Assembly: GCA_964557955.1 (NCBI GenBank) | Contig: CAZLCS010000004.1 | Span: forward strand, 1-64,000 | Reading direction: 5' to 3' | Length of the DNA: 64,000 bases | Source: JALOOX01 sp964557955 | GTDB taxonomy: Bacteria > Desulfobacterota > Syntrophobacteria > Syntrophobacterales > Syntrophobacteraceae | Shown here: piece after piece, positions 22,785-31,903 of the stretch | How positions within the stretch are numbered: the first letter of the stretch is position 1 | Layout of the letters: every line of letters starts with the position of its first letter | Notes under the pieces: model-generated | The model's database searches: none | What the model was told of the DNA's origin: nothing | The model's input: the letters and a program-made list of their open reading frames with translations, nothing else | Translations under genes and position numbers: made by a program

Positions 22785-25700
22785 ATGAGTCAGCGTTTTG
22801 AATCGAGTGATCCAAGCGGGTCGGGGATTCCATCCCTGGAATTTAACGGTGCCGGCTCCGCCGAAGTGCTCGAATTCCTGAAAAACCACCGGGAATCTCT
22901 GTCCCTGCGAGGTGTGGAGCGATCGGCCCTTGGGTACTTGATTGCCGTAGCCCTCAAAACCCTGCGAAGGCCTTGGCTGGTCGTCACACCGACCGAGCGG
23001 GAGGCAGAGACTTTTGTCGAGACCGTCTCTTTCTTCCTCGGTCGCGAGAGCAGCAGGCCCGATCAGGCGATCAACCAACGCATACGGTTTCTCCCTTCAC
23101 GGACGGGCCACAAGGTCCAATCCCTGGGAAAGATGGAGACCACCGCTCGACGTTTGGAATCGCTTTTCGCCGTTCGATCCACATCGGAGCCATTCTGCCT
23201 CGTCACATCCGCGCTGGCCCTGATGGAACGGTTGATGCCGGCGGATATCCTGATGCGGCATACCGGCTACCTGGTGAGGGGCGAAGAAGTTGACCTGGAG
23301 GAATTGTGCCGGGATTTGGCGGAGCGCGGATATTATCGGGTTCCCCTGGTGGAGGAATACGGGGACTTCAGTCGCCGCGGCGGTGTCCTCGACATTTACT
23401 CACCGCTCTATCGATGGCCGCTCAGGCTCGAATTCTTCGGGGATCAGCTGGAATCCATCCGGATGTTTCATCCTGCTACTCAACGTTCCATGGGGAGTCT
23501 GGAGGAGCTCATTCTCCTGCCTGCCAGCGAAGTGATTCTGGATGAGACCGCCCGCGAGCGAGCCCAGGAGGCGGTTCGGGAAGATGTGCGTGCCGAAAGC
23601 CTGTCCCCCTCCGCAGCCAACCTTTGGCTTGAGCGACTGAGAGAAGGGCATCAGCTGGGAGGCTTCGAGCCCGTCATCTCGGCCTTTTATGAGAAGATGT
23701 GGACCCTGACGGACTATCTTCCTCCTGAGACCCTTGTGCTTTGGCTCAACAAGACTCAGATCCGGCGTGAGCTGGAGGAGCGCCATTGGCACGTGATGCG
23801 AGAATGGGATGATAGTCGTTCGGTTCATGAGTGGACGCGATCCCCAAGGGATTTCATGGAGGACCCCGAGAGTGTGGAAATACAGGCGGCGGCGTTCCGG
23901 CAGATTTGGGTGAGCAGCCTGACCGACGAGTCGCCGAGCTTGAAGAGCTTCAAGCTCGAGACCGTTGACCACAGCAACCTGGCGTTGGCCATTCGGGCTC
24001 ACGCCAACAAGGAAAGACTGCTGGAGCCTCTGGCCCTCCAGCTCGAGGAATGGAAGAGACAGGGGATCCGGACCTTTCTCGTTTGCGGTCAGAAGGAACA
24101 GGCCAGGCGGGTGGCGGAGCTGATGCAGGGCTACGGTGTAGAGACCCTGCTGAGCGCTCTGTCCTTCGGCGAGGAATCCTTCGACGCTCCGATCCTCAAA
24201 ATCCTCGTCGGCAACCTGACCACGGGATTCCTGTGGCCTGCTGAGAAACTGACGGTCCTTTGCGAGGAGGAGATTTTCGGGCGCAGGGGAAGGCGTCGCA
24301 ACCGCAAGAGCGTTTCCGGCCTCTTTCTCAACTCGTTCCACGACCTCCACATGGGCGACTTTGTGGTTCACGTGGACCATGGCATCGGGGTTTACAGGGA
24401 GTTGGCTCACCTCACCGTGGGCGGGGTCGAGAGCGATTTCCTGCAGCTGGAGTACCAGGGCAATGACCGCCTCTATGTGCCCGTGGATAAACTGCAGAAG
24501 GTTCAGAAATACCTGGGAATGGAGGGTGAAAACCCCCGTGTGGACAAGCTGGGGGGAAAATCCTGGGAGACCGCCAAGAAAAAAGCCAAGGAATCAGCGG
24601 AACGGATCGCGCAGGAATTGCTGGATCTTTATGCCAAGCGGCAGATAAGCAACGGCTTTCGTTTCTCGCCGCCAGACCAGCTCTTTGTGGAGTTCGAGAC
24701 GACTTTCAGCTACGAAGAGACGCCGGACCAGGCCGGCGCCATCGAGGATGTGCTGGAGGACATGGCTTCCGCTCGCCCCATGGACCGTCTGGTCTGCGGG
24801 GACGTGGGGTACGGGAAGACGGAGGTGGCCCTGAGGGCCGCCTTTAAAGCCGTGCTGGATGGGAAGCAGGTGGCCATGCTTGTCCCCACCACTGTTCTCG
24901 CCGAACAGCACTACCATACATTCAGGGAGCGATTCGAGGGCTTTCCCATCGAAGTGGCGAGTCTCAGCCGTTTCAAGACCCCCGCCCAGCAGAAGCAGAT
25001 CCTGGACCAGCTCAAGAAGGGATCGCTGGACGTTATTATCGGGACGCACCGGCTCCTCCAGAAAGATGTGCACTTTCACGACCTGGGGCTCCTCATCGTC
25101 GATGAGGAGCATCGGTTCGGGGTCAAGCACAAGGAGAGGCTCAAGCAGTTTCGCGTCGCGGTGGACGTGCTCACCCTGACGGCGACCCCCATCCCTCGGA
25201 CTCTGCAGATGTCCATGGCGGGAATCCGGGACCTGAGCACCATCGAGACGGCACCCCAGGATCGGCGGGCCATCGAGACCCAGGTGACCCGGTATGACGA
25301 CCTGACTATCCGTGAGGCGGTCTACCGGGAGCTTCACCGGGGCGGGCAGGTGTTCTTCGTCCACAATCACGTGCAGAGCATCTACCAGATGGCGACCACC
25401 CTCGGGCGCCTGGTGCCGGAGGCCCGCATCGCCGTCGCTCACGGCCAGATGAAAGAGCGCGATCTGGAGAAGATCATGCTCGATTTTATCCACCGCAAAG
25501 TGGACGTGCTCGTCTGCACGACGATCATCGAGTCGGGCCTGGACATTCCTGCTGCCAACACGATCATCATCAACCGGGCCGACAGGTTCGGCCTGGCCCA
25601 GATCTACCAGCTGCGGGGGCGCGTCGGGCGATCCAACGAGCAGGCCTACGCCTATCTGCTGATCCCCGGCGAGCACCTGATCACGAGGGATGCTCAGAAA

Positions 25701-26354
25701 CGACTGCGGGCGCTCATGGACTTCAGCGACCTCGGTGTGGGTTTCAAGATCGCTTTGAATGATCTGCAGATTCGAGGCGGCGGGACTATTCTTGGCTCGG
25801 CCCAGTCGGGACACATCGCTGCGGTGGGCTATGAGCTCTACCTGGACCTCCTGGAGAGAACAATCAGGGAGTTCAAGGGGGAGGAGCCGGAGCCCGAGCG
25901 GCCTGATCCCGAGATCTCCATCCCCATATCCGCATTCCTGCCCGAAGATTTCATACCGGACACGGACCAGCGTCTCCTGGCCTACAAACGTTTGGCTACC
26001 CTGTCTGACGAGGCGGCCATAGATGATCTGGCCGTCGAGTGGCGGGACCGGTACGGGCCTTTTCCCGAGAGTTCTCGGAACCTTATCCTCCTGGCCAAAA
26101 TGCGCCTGCTCTTCAGGGACCTGGCTATCGTCCGCCTGGATGGGGATGAGGAGACCTTTGTACTCCATTTCTCGCCCCAGGTGAACCTCATGCAGATTCT
26201 TTCGAGCCTTGAGGAGAACCGGTGCGCTTATACCCTTGAAACGGACAAACGGTTGCGTGTGGAGATCTGGGGAAGAACCATGGCCCAGCGCCTTTCGCGG
26301 CTGAAAAGACTGTTGCAAGGCCAGGGTGAAAATGTTAGTGACGAAAAGGCATAG
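22785..26354 (+). CDS. mfd: Transcription-repair coupling factor Mfd
   Basis: A 1189-residue ATP-dependent DNA translocase that removes stalled RNA polymerase and recruits UvrA. Residues 1-330 are the UvrB-like region. About 520-580 is the RNA-polymerase-interacting domain (DFVVHVDHGIGVYREL, NDRLYVPVDKLQKVQKYLG). About 640-960 is the helicase core, with Walker A (GDVGYGKTEVALRAA), DEEH box (LLIVDEEHRFG) and ATPIPRTLQM. RADRFGLAQIYQLRGRVGRS is in the second RecA lobe, and the C-terminal TRCF domain starts near 1020. Length and domain order are standard. It is followed after 56 bases by surA. Confidence 0.96.
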   Translation: MSQRFESSDPSGSGIPSLEFNGAGSAEVLEFLKNHRESLSLRGVERSALGYLIAVALKTLRRPWLVVTPTEREAETFVETVSFFLGRESSRPDQAINQRIRFLPSRTGHKVQSLGKMETTARRLESLFAVRSTSEPFCLVTSALALMERLMPADILMRHTGYLVRGEEVDLEELCRDLAERGYYRVPLVEEYGDFSRRGGVLDIYSPLYRWPLRLEFFGDQLESIRMFHPATQRSMGSLEELILLPASEVILDETARERAQEAVREDVRAESLSPSAANLWLERLREGHQLGGFEPVISAFYEKMWTLTDYLPPETLVLWLNKTQIRRELEERHWHVMREWDDSRSVHEWTRSPRDFMEDPESVEIQAAAFRQIWVSSLTDESPSLKSFKLETVDHSNLALAIRAHANKERLLEPLALQLEEWKRQGIRTFLVCGQKEQARRVAELMQGYGVETLLSALSFGEESFDAPILKILVGNLTTGFLWPAEKLTVLCEEEIFGRRGRRRNRKSVSGLFLNSFHDLHMGDFVVHVDHGIGVYRELAHLTVGGVESDFLQLEYQGNDRLYVPVDKLQKVQKYLGMEGENPRVDKLGGKSWETAKKKAKESAERIAQELLDLYAKRQISNGFRFSPPDQLFVEFETTFSYEETPDQAGAIEDVLEDMASARPMDRLVCGDVGYGKTEVALRAAFKAVLDGKQVAMLVPTTVLAEQHYHTFRERFEGFPIEVASLSRFKTPAQQKQILDQLKKGSLDVIIGTHRLLQKDVHFHDLGLLIVDEEHRFGVKHKERLKQFRVAVDVLTLTATPIPRTLQMSMAGIRDLSTIETAPQDRRAIETQVTRYDDLTIREAVYRELHRGGQVFFVHNHVQSIYQMATTLGRLVPEARIAVAHGQMKERDLEKIMLDFIHRKVDVLVCTTIIESGLDIPAANTIIINRADRFGLAQIYQLRGRVGRSNEQAYAYLLIPGEHLITRDAQKRLRALMDFSDLGVGFKIALNDLQIRGGGTILGSAQSGHIAAVGYELYLDLLERTIREFKGEEPEPERPDPEISIPISAFLPEDFIPDTDQRLLAYKRLATLSDEAAIDDLAVEWRDRYGPFPESSRNLILLAKMRLLFRDLAIVRLDGDEETFVLHFSPQVNLMQILSSLEENRCAYTLETDKRLRVEIWGRTMAQRLSRLKRLLQGQGENVSDEKA

Positions 26355-26410
26355 GCGCAGCAAACCGACTCAGTTCCCCTCGGGGAATTGCCCAGCATAA
26401 AGGACTCAAG

Positions 26411-27361
26411 ATGCGATATCGGGCATGTGCTCTCCTCGTTCTCGGAATGCTCTTCTGCTCATCGGCTTCAGCGGAAACGGTGGACAAGATCGTCGCCAAC
26501 GTGAATGGAGATATCATCCTTTACAGTGAATTGAGGGATCGGATCAAGTCACTGGAAAAGGAGAATCCTGACATCAAAACGGAAGACCCTGCCAGGCAGA
26601 AGATCCTTGAGCAGGAAGTCTTGAGACTCATTATCCGGGACAGGCTCACCGATCAGGAAGTCAAACGCCTCAAAATCAATGTCTCCGATAAGGATGTCGA
26701 ATCTGCCGTTGAAGGCGTCAAGCGGGAAAGCCAGCTGACGGACTCGCAGTTCGAATACCTTCTGCAGCAGGAGGGGCTGACGCTGGTAAAGTTTAAGGAA
26801 AACATGAAGAAGCGGCTTGAACGCAACCGACTGGTAGATCGGGTTCTCAAATCCCGGACGATCATCACGGACGACCAGGTGGACAAGTTCCTGAAGTCAG
26901 AAGATGTGCCGGGTCCGGATCGGAGGCGTCTGGCAGTGTTGTTCATTCCGGTTTCCGAGAGCGATTCCGCAAAGGTCGCGGCTTCGGAGAAGAAGGCCAG
27001 GGACATTCACGACAAACTGAAATCCGGAGCCGATTTCGCCAGGACGGTGCGGGAGCATTCCCGGGGGCCTGCCGTCCAGGATGGGGGAGATATCGGTTTC
27101 ATAGATGCCGGTGAGCTCGCGAAACCGGTTGAGATTGCCACTCGAAACCTGAGAGTGGGTGAAATTACGGAAGTGATCAAGACGCCCGGGGGGTTTTACA
27201 TCTTCAAGGTCCTGGACCTTCAGAGTGAGCGCGTGGCTTCGACCGATCCCAATGCACGTGAGAAAGCGCGCAGGATGCTTCTCCAGAAAGAACTGGACCG
27301 CAAGTTCGGGGAGTGGATTGAAGAGCTGGAGGGGCGCGCCTTCATACAGATATCCCTTTAA
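26411..27361 (+). CDS. surA: SurA-like periplasmic peptidyl-prolyl isomerase
   Basis: A 316-residue periplasmic chaperone. Signal peptide residues 1-21 (cleavage near SASAE) are followed by a SurA N-domain (VDKIVANVNGDIILYSELRD) and a single parvulin/rotamase domain at about 170-270 (RLAVLFIPVSE, GADFARTVREHSRGP, GGDIGFIDAGEL, GGFYIFKVLD). It has one parvulin domain rather than the two of E. coli SurA. Expected to help outer-membrane proteins fold. It sits between mfd and a RodZ-like gene, 56 and 18 bases away respectively, probably one transcription unit. Confidence 0.9.
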   Translation: MRYRACALLVLGMLFCSSASAETVDKIVANVNGDIILYSELRDRIKSLEKENPDIKTEDPARQKILEQEVLRLIIRDRLTDQEVKRLKINVSDKDVESAVEGVKRESQLTDSQFEYLLQQEGLTLVKFKENMKKRLERNRLVDRVLKSRTIITDDQVDKFLKSEDVPGPDRRRLAVLFIPVSESDSAKVAASEKKARDIHDKLKSGADFARTVREHSRGPAVQDGGDIGFIDAGELAKPVEIATRNLRVGEITEVIKTPGGFYIFKVLDLQSERVASTDPNAREKARRMLLQKELDRKFGEWIEELEGRAFIQISL

Positions 27362-27379
27362 TCAAACCCAGTAGAAACC

Positions 27380-28312
27380 ATGCATGAACTAGCAGAGCAC
27401 CTCAAGGCGGAGCGCCTGAAACAGGGGCTGACGGTCGAATTCATCTCGGAGAAGACCCGAATCAGCCCCAATATGATCAATGCCCTCGAATCGGGGGAAT
27501 TCGATCGAATCGGGGTGCCCCTGATCATACGCGCGTTCATCAGGAACTATTGCGATGCGCTTGGACTCGAATCCCTGCCGTTGATAGAAAGGTTCGACCA
27601 GCACATTGGTTCCTTTGACCGACAAGGCAAAGGTTTCCGCAAGTATCGGGAATGGTCCCGTTCACTGAGACGTCAGAACCGATCCAAAGTATTGCTGATC
27701 ATTCTTCTGGCTCTCCTGGCTGTGGGGACTCTCATCGGGGGGGCTTGGTTTTCTGTCTGGTTGAAACGCCAGCAGGCGGTCGAAAAGACGGGTGCCGTCT
27801 ACCCGTCTCAGGAGCTGCCTTCAGATTTGGTCAGCCCGCAGGGAGGGGCTCTGGCCAGTGCCGAGGGCTTGGAGGGGGCTGGAGGACCACCGCTCGAGCG
27901 GCAATCCGCCTCTGCTCTCCGTCCGGGTGCGAGCCGGACTTCCAGGGCTTCCGAGCTGGAAGGCCCTGCGCTGCATGGGGTTCCGTCCAAACCCTCCAGC
28001 GGGAAGCCGTCTGCCAGTGAAGTGCTTCCGGTTGAGGCGGAGGAGGCTTCAGGTGAGGAACGTGGTCCTCATGTGCTGAGTCTGGTTGCGATTCATAAGA
28101 CCAGAGTCCGGCTCAAGATCGACGATCAGACCACCGAGGCTTTCACGATGAAGGCGGGGGAGAAGAAAGATCTGGAGGTGGCAAGGGCTGTGGATATCGA
28201 GCTGCTCGACGGCAAGTCGGTGAGAATCAAGTGGAATGATGAAGTCATTGAGAACAGTGAACGCAGGGTACGTCTTCCTGTGGTCGGGAAGGAGCAGGGA
28301 GCGAAGCCCTGA
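27380..28312 (+). CDS. RodZ-like helix-turn-helix membrane protein
   Basis: A 310-residue bitopic protein. Residues 5-75 are an XRE-type HTH (LKAERLKQGLTVEFISEKTRISPNMINALESGEF). One membrane segment spans about 107-128 (VLLIILLALLAVGTLIGG). A Pro/Ser/Glu-rich periplasmic linker follows, with a C-terminal beta domain (RVRLKIDDQTTEAFTMKAGE and SVRIKWNDEVIE) of the DUF4115 type. This is the RodZ layout, linking MreB filaments to the cell wall machinery in rod-shaped cells. mreB itself is elsewhere in the window (54797). It starts 18 bases after surA and is followed by a terminator. Confidence 0.8.
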   Translation: MHELAEHLKAERLKQGLTVEFISEKTRISPNMINALESGEFDRIGVPLIIRAFIRNYCDALGLESLPLIERFDQHIGSFDRQGKGFRKYREWSRSLRRQNRSKVLLIILLALLAVGTLIGGAWFSVWLKRQQAVEKTGAVYPSQELPSDLVSPQGGALASAEGLEGAGGPPLERQSASALRPGASRTSRASELEGPALHGVPSKPSSGKPSASEVLPVEAEEASGEERGPHVLSLVAIHKTRVRLKIDDQTTEAFTMKAGEKKDLEVARAVDIELLDGKSVRIKWNDEVIENSERRVRLPVVGKEQGAKP

Positions 28313-28354
28313 GATGGGCATTCCTCTGGGTATGCCCGGACCCGATCTGCAATG

Positions 28355-28389
28355 AGCGCCTCGTCCGTTTTCAGGAAGGTGCTTTTTTT
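28355..28389 (+). terminator. Rho-independent terminator
   Basis: AGCGCCT (28355-28361) pairs with AGGTGCT (28377-28383), reinforced by TCC/GGA, and runs into a T7 tract. It follows the RodZ-like gene by about 40 bases. Confidence 0.75.
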
Positions 28390-28452
28390 ATTGAATGGCG
28401 GGGTGACTTGTGGCGGAGGAGCATGGAGATGGGGGCATATGGGGCTTGATCC

Positions 28453-29205
28453 ATGACCGGCGTGGAGACCGATGCTTTCATCCTCAGGACTCGGGACTTG
28501 GGTGAAGCAGATCGTTTGATCACCTTTTATGCGATGGAGGGAGGTAAACTCAGGGGACTGGCCAAAGGGGCCCGGAGGAGCCGGAAAAGGTTCGCACATG
28601 TTTTTGAACCCTGCAGTCTGGTCAGACTGGAGTACCGGGAAAAGAAGTCCATGGTGTGGATCGAAGCTTGCAAGCTTCTGGATCCGCATTTAGCATTACG
28701 CGAAGATCTGGGGAAATGGGCTTGTGGGGCCTTGATTTGCGAGCTCATCCTCGAACTCGTCCCGGAAGGCGAAGCGCAGCGGGAGTTGTTTGCGCTCTTG
28801 ACGCATTCGATGCGTCAGGTGGCCGAAGAAAGGTATCCTCTGAATGCTGTCCTGCTTTTTTTGTGCCGGTTTATGGGCATCCTGGGCTACATGCCTGCCA
28901 TCGCTCGCTGCAGTCGGTGTGGAAAGATGCTGCGTGAAGATAGACTTTGGGAGTGGGACCCGGCGCAGGGCCTTCTTTTGTGCTCTGGGCACCGGAGCGC
29001 ATCTGCCGGGTTGATTTCCATCGACGCAGGCAGTCTGCGGCTGATCGAAAGGGTCAGGAACCTCCCCCTTGAATCCATATGGCGTCTTCAGTTTTCATCT
29101 TCCACACGAAGAAGTCTTGTTCGGTCTTTGCTCAGCTGGGTCTCGCTCCACACCGGAAAGGGCTTTTCTGCGATAAAGGTTTTCGATCAGATCTCTCTTG
29201 CGTGA
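28453..29205 (+). CDS. recO: DNA repair protein RecO
   Basis: A 250-residue recombination mediator that anneals strands and, with RecR, loads RecA at gaps. The N-terminal OB-fold contains GVETDAFILRTRDLGEADRL, ITFYAMEGGKLRGLAKGARR and FEPCSLVRLEY, and the helical C-terminal half contains a zinc-binding cluster (CSRCGKM...LLCSGHRS). Length and order match the family. The ribosome site is weak (ggagatggggg), and the start follows the standard alignment of the motif. ccdA follows after 23 bases. Confidence 0.92.
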   Translation: MTGVETDAFILRTRDLGEADRLITFYAMEGGKLRGLAKGARRSRKRFAHVFEPCSLVRLEYREKKSMVWIEACKLLDPHLALREDLGKWACGALICELILELVPEGEAQRELFALLTHSMRQVAEERYPLNAVLLFLCRFMGILGYMPAIARCSRCGKMLREDRLWEWDPAQGLLLCSGHRSASAGLISIDAGSLRLIERVRNLPLESIWRLQFSSSTRRSLVRSLLSWVSLHTGKGFSAIKVFDQISLA

Positions 29206-29228
29206 AATGAGAGAAGGACGGGTGAGCT

Positions 29229-29936
29229 TTGGATTTTTTGAGTCAGCTTGAAGGATTGGCGGTGAGTTCGCCGGGATTGGCTGTTGGGGTATCCTTCCTG
29301 GGGGGAATGCTGGCGAGTCTGACCCCCTGCAGCTACCCCATGCTGCCCATTACGGTGGCATTCATCGGAGGCAAGGCCCACGGCAGCAAATGGAAAGGTT
29401 TCAAGCTGGCGGTCTTTTATGTGCTGGGGCTTGCGTTGGTGTATGCTTCGCTGGGTGCCTTTGCTGCCCTTTCCGGACGCATGTTCGGTGCCATGACGAC
29501 CAGTCCGTGGACCTATCTGGTGGTGGGCAATATCTGCTTGTTCTTCGGCCTGGCGATGTTGGATGTTGTGGGTTTGACGCCCCCGGCGTTCCTGAATCGT
29601 TTGCAGGTTCGGGATCTGCCCGGACATGATATCTTATCAAGCCTGCTCCTCGGTGGGGCTTCCGCCTTGGTGATCAGTACCTGCACCACACCGGTCCTCG
29701 CGGTGCTGTTGACCATCGTCGCTACGGGGCAGAATGTGGTCTGGGGATTCACCATGCTGTTTGCTTTTGCCTATGGGTTGGGAAGCCTGGTGATCTTCGT
29801 CGGTACCTTCAGCAGTCTGCTCACGGCCCTGCCCAGATCGGGGGCCTGGATGAGGCGCATTCAGAAGGGCTTCGGCCTGCTGATGATTCTTGCAGCCGAG
29901 TACTATTTTATCAAAACAGGAGAACTGTGGTTATGA
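29229..29936 (+). CDS. ccdA: CcdA-type thiol-disulfide membrane transporter
   Basis: A 235-residue six-helix membrane protein of the CcdA/DsbD family. It moves electrons from cytosolic thioredoxin to the outer face, for cytochrome c maturation. The conserved cysteines sit in LASLTPCSYPMLPITV (first helix) and VISTCTTPVLAVLLT (fourth). The start is TTG 29229 (MDFLSQLEG), since no ATG lies nearer and ggacgggtgag is placed correctly. Its ATGA stop-start overlap with the next gene marks a coupled pair. This is the second DsbD-like membrane domain of the window, unrelated in fusion state to the one at 4062. Confidence 0.88.
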   Translation: MDFLSQLEGLAVSSPGLAVGVSFLGGMLASLTPCSYPMLPITVAFIGGKAHGSKWKGFKLAVFYVLGLALVYASLGAFAALSGRMFGAMTTSPWTYLVVGNICLFFGLAMLDVVGLTPPAFLNRLQVRDLPGHDILSSLLLGGASALVISTCTTPVLAVLLTIVATGQNVVWGFTMLFAFAYGLGSLVIFVGTFSSLLTALPRSGAWMRRIQKGFGLLMILAAEYYFIKTGELWL

Positions 29937-30487
29937 TACCAGCGAGCCGAAAGGGTGTAAAATTCGGGATCATTTCTTTTTTCGTGTTCATGTTGTTCCA
30001 GCCAACCTCCCCGGGGATGAATGTTGCCAGTGCGGACGCGCTCGGCGAAAGAGTCCTCCTCGCGGGACTCTTCGGGTCAGGCAGCAAGGGTCCGGCGCCC
30101 GACTTTGAACTGCAGGACCTCAAAGGCACAACAGTCAAACTGAGTCAATACCGAGGAGACCGGGCGGTGATGCTCTATTTCTGGGCCACCTGGTGCCCTG
30201 CATGCGTCTCCATGAAGCCGCATATTGCCAAAATGCGCGAAAAGGTGCCCGTGAAGGACCTGGAGATTTTGGGGATCAATGTGGGTGAAGGTGACAGTCT
30301 GGAGAAGGTGAAGCGGTACCAGGAGGGGCATCCGGCATCATGGCCCATTCTCTATGATGCGGGAAGCAAAGTATCCAGGACCTACCGCGTCCAGGGGATT
30401 CCCTTGTTCGTCTTGGTCGACAAGGAGGGGACCATCGTTTATCAGGGAAACGATTTTCCTCAGAATCCCATGAGCTTTCTCAAATGA
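29933..30487 (+). CDS. TlpA/ResA-like thioredoxin-fold protein
   Basis: A 184-residue exported thiol oxidoreductase. The N-terminal hydrophobic segment (IISFFVFMLFQPT) acts as signal or anchor. The AhpC/TlpA fold begins at APDFELQDLKGTTVKLSQYR, with the catalytic motif WATWCPAC and cis-Pro QGIPLFVLVD. It probably receives electrons from the coupled CcdA and reduces apocytochrome c haem-binding cysteines, which fits the eleven haem sites in the operon at 10673-12768. The ATG overlaps the ccdA stop; aggag lies 12 bases upstream. Confidence 0.85.
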   Translation: MIPASRKGVKFGIISFFVFMLFQPTSPGMNVASADALGERVLLAGLFGSGSKGPAPDFELQDLKGTTVKLSQYRGDRAVMLYFWATWCPACVSMKPHIAKMREKVPVKDLEILGINVGEGDSLEKVKRYQEGHPASWPILYDAGSKVSRTYRVQGIPLFVLVDKEGTIVYQGNDFPQNPMSFLK

Positions 30488-30628
30488 TCGTGCCGTCTGG
30501 CGCCTTTCATGTTGGATCCGAGACGGATTCAGCAGGTCGATTGCGCAGGCATTGAAGTGAACCGATCCTGGCTCAAGGAGCGAACGGCTTTTTGAAGACG
30601 GAGATTGACGGGTCTCAAGGGGGGATCG

Positions 30629-31903
30629 ATGAAGGATGTTCTGACCGTCATCATGGCAGGCGGGCGGGGGCAGCGGCTCATGCCACTCACGCAGGACCGC
30701 TCGAAACCGGCAGTGCCCATCGGGGGGGTGTATCGCCTCATCGACATTCCCCTGAGCAACTGTATCAACTCGCAGCTCTACAAGATCATCGTCTTCCCGC
30801 AGTACAAGTCCCAGTCACTGACGGACCACCTCGAAGAGGGCTGGAACATCTTTTCCAGTTCTCTCGGGCATTACCTGAAGATCGCTGCTCCGCAACAGAG
30901 AATGGGCACGGACTGGTACCGGGGAACGGCTGATTCGGTTCGACAGAACTATTATCTCATTGAAAGGGAACATCCGCGGCATGTCCTGATTCTTTCGGGG
31001 GACCATCTTTACAAGATGGACTACAGTCAGTTTCGTGTCTACCACGAAGAGCACGATGCCGACGTGACGGTGGGACTGCTGGAGGTGGACCGGTCGCAGG
31101 GCTCGGAATTTGGCATTGCCGAGGTGGACAATGACTTCCGAATTCGTGCCTGGGAGGAGAAGCCCCGCGAACCCAAGGCCATTCCCGACGATCCCGAGCG
31201 CTGCCTCGCGTCCATGGGGATCTACCTCTTCAAGACTCAGGTGCTCCTGGATCTTTTGACCAAGACGGACTACGAGGATTTCGGGCGCGACATCATTCCC
31301 AAATGTATCCAGGAGATGAAGGTACAGGCCTACCCTTACCGGCGCCTGAACAAGATCAAGGATTACATCTATACCGTTGATCCCGACGGTGCTCGAAGAC
31401 TCAACCTGGTGGATGGCACAAGAGATTCGCAATATTGGAGGGATGTGGGTACACTCGATTCCTACTGGAATGCCAACATGGACCTCACGGGAGTCGACCC
31501 TTTCTTCAACCTCTACGGCTCCCTGTGGCCCATCCGCACGTTTCAGAAGCAGTTTCCGCCGGCCAAGTTCGTATTCAATCAGCCTGAAGCGAAGCCGCCG
31601 AGAGTGGGTACGGCCGTGGACTCTCTGGTCGGCCCCGGCTGCATCGTAAGCGGGGCCACTGTCCGAAGCTCAGTGCTTGGCTACAGCGTCATGGTGCGCA
31701 GCTGGGCCGAAGTGGACGAGTCCGTGATCATGGACCATGTCGAAGTCGGCCGCAACTGCAGGATCAAGAAAGCCATCATCGACAAGCACAACGTCATTCC
31801 GCCGGGAACTCACATCGGCATCGACCCTCAGGAGGACCGCAAGCGATTCGACGTTACTCCCAGGGGGATCGCCGTGGTTCCCAAAGGATATTTCATCGCC
31901 TGA
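30629..31903 (+). CDS. glgC: Glucose-1-phosphate adenylyltransferase
   Basis: A 424-residue enzyme making ADP-glucose from glucose-1-phosphate and ATP for glycogen synthesis. Residues 1-30 carry the nucleotidyl transferase signature (VLTVIMAGGRGQRLMPLTQD...KPAVPIGG), and PIGGVYRLIDIPLSNCINSQ follows. Further marks are ILSGDHLYKMDYSQF and VGLLEVDRSQGSEFGIAEVD. The C-terminal left-handed beta-helix begins near LVGPGCIVSGATV. Length is typical. ATG 30629 has gggggatc upstream; an upstream TTG in the same frame is less likely. The stop abuts the gatA stop on the other strand with no gap. Confidence 0.95.
   Translation: MKDVLTVIMAGGRGQRLMPLTQDRSKPAVPIGGVYRLIDIPLSNCINSQLYKIIVFPQYKSQSLTDHLEEGWNIFSSSLGHYLKIAAPQQRMGTDWYRGTADSVRQNYYLIEREHPRHVLILSGDHLYKMDYSQFRVYHEEHDADVTVGLLEVDRSQGSEFGIAEVDNDFRIRAWEEKPREPKAIPDDPERCLASMGIYLFKTQVLLDLLTKTDYEDFGRDIIPKCIQEMKVQAYPYRRLNKIKDYIYTVDPDGARRLNLVDGTRDSQYWRDVGTLDSYWNANMDLTGVDPFFNLYGSLWPIRTFQKQFPPAKFVFNQPEAKPPRVGTAVDSLVGPGCIVSGATVRSSVLGYSVMVRSWAEVDESVIMDHVEVGRNCRIKKAIIDKHNVIPPGTHIGIDPQEDRKRFDVTPRGIAVVPKGYFIA

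Noticed and set aside
24594..26363. 589-codon minus-strand frame opposite mfd
   Set aside because: Shadow of the mfd helicase region, rich in His, Asp, Gly and Val with no domain.
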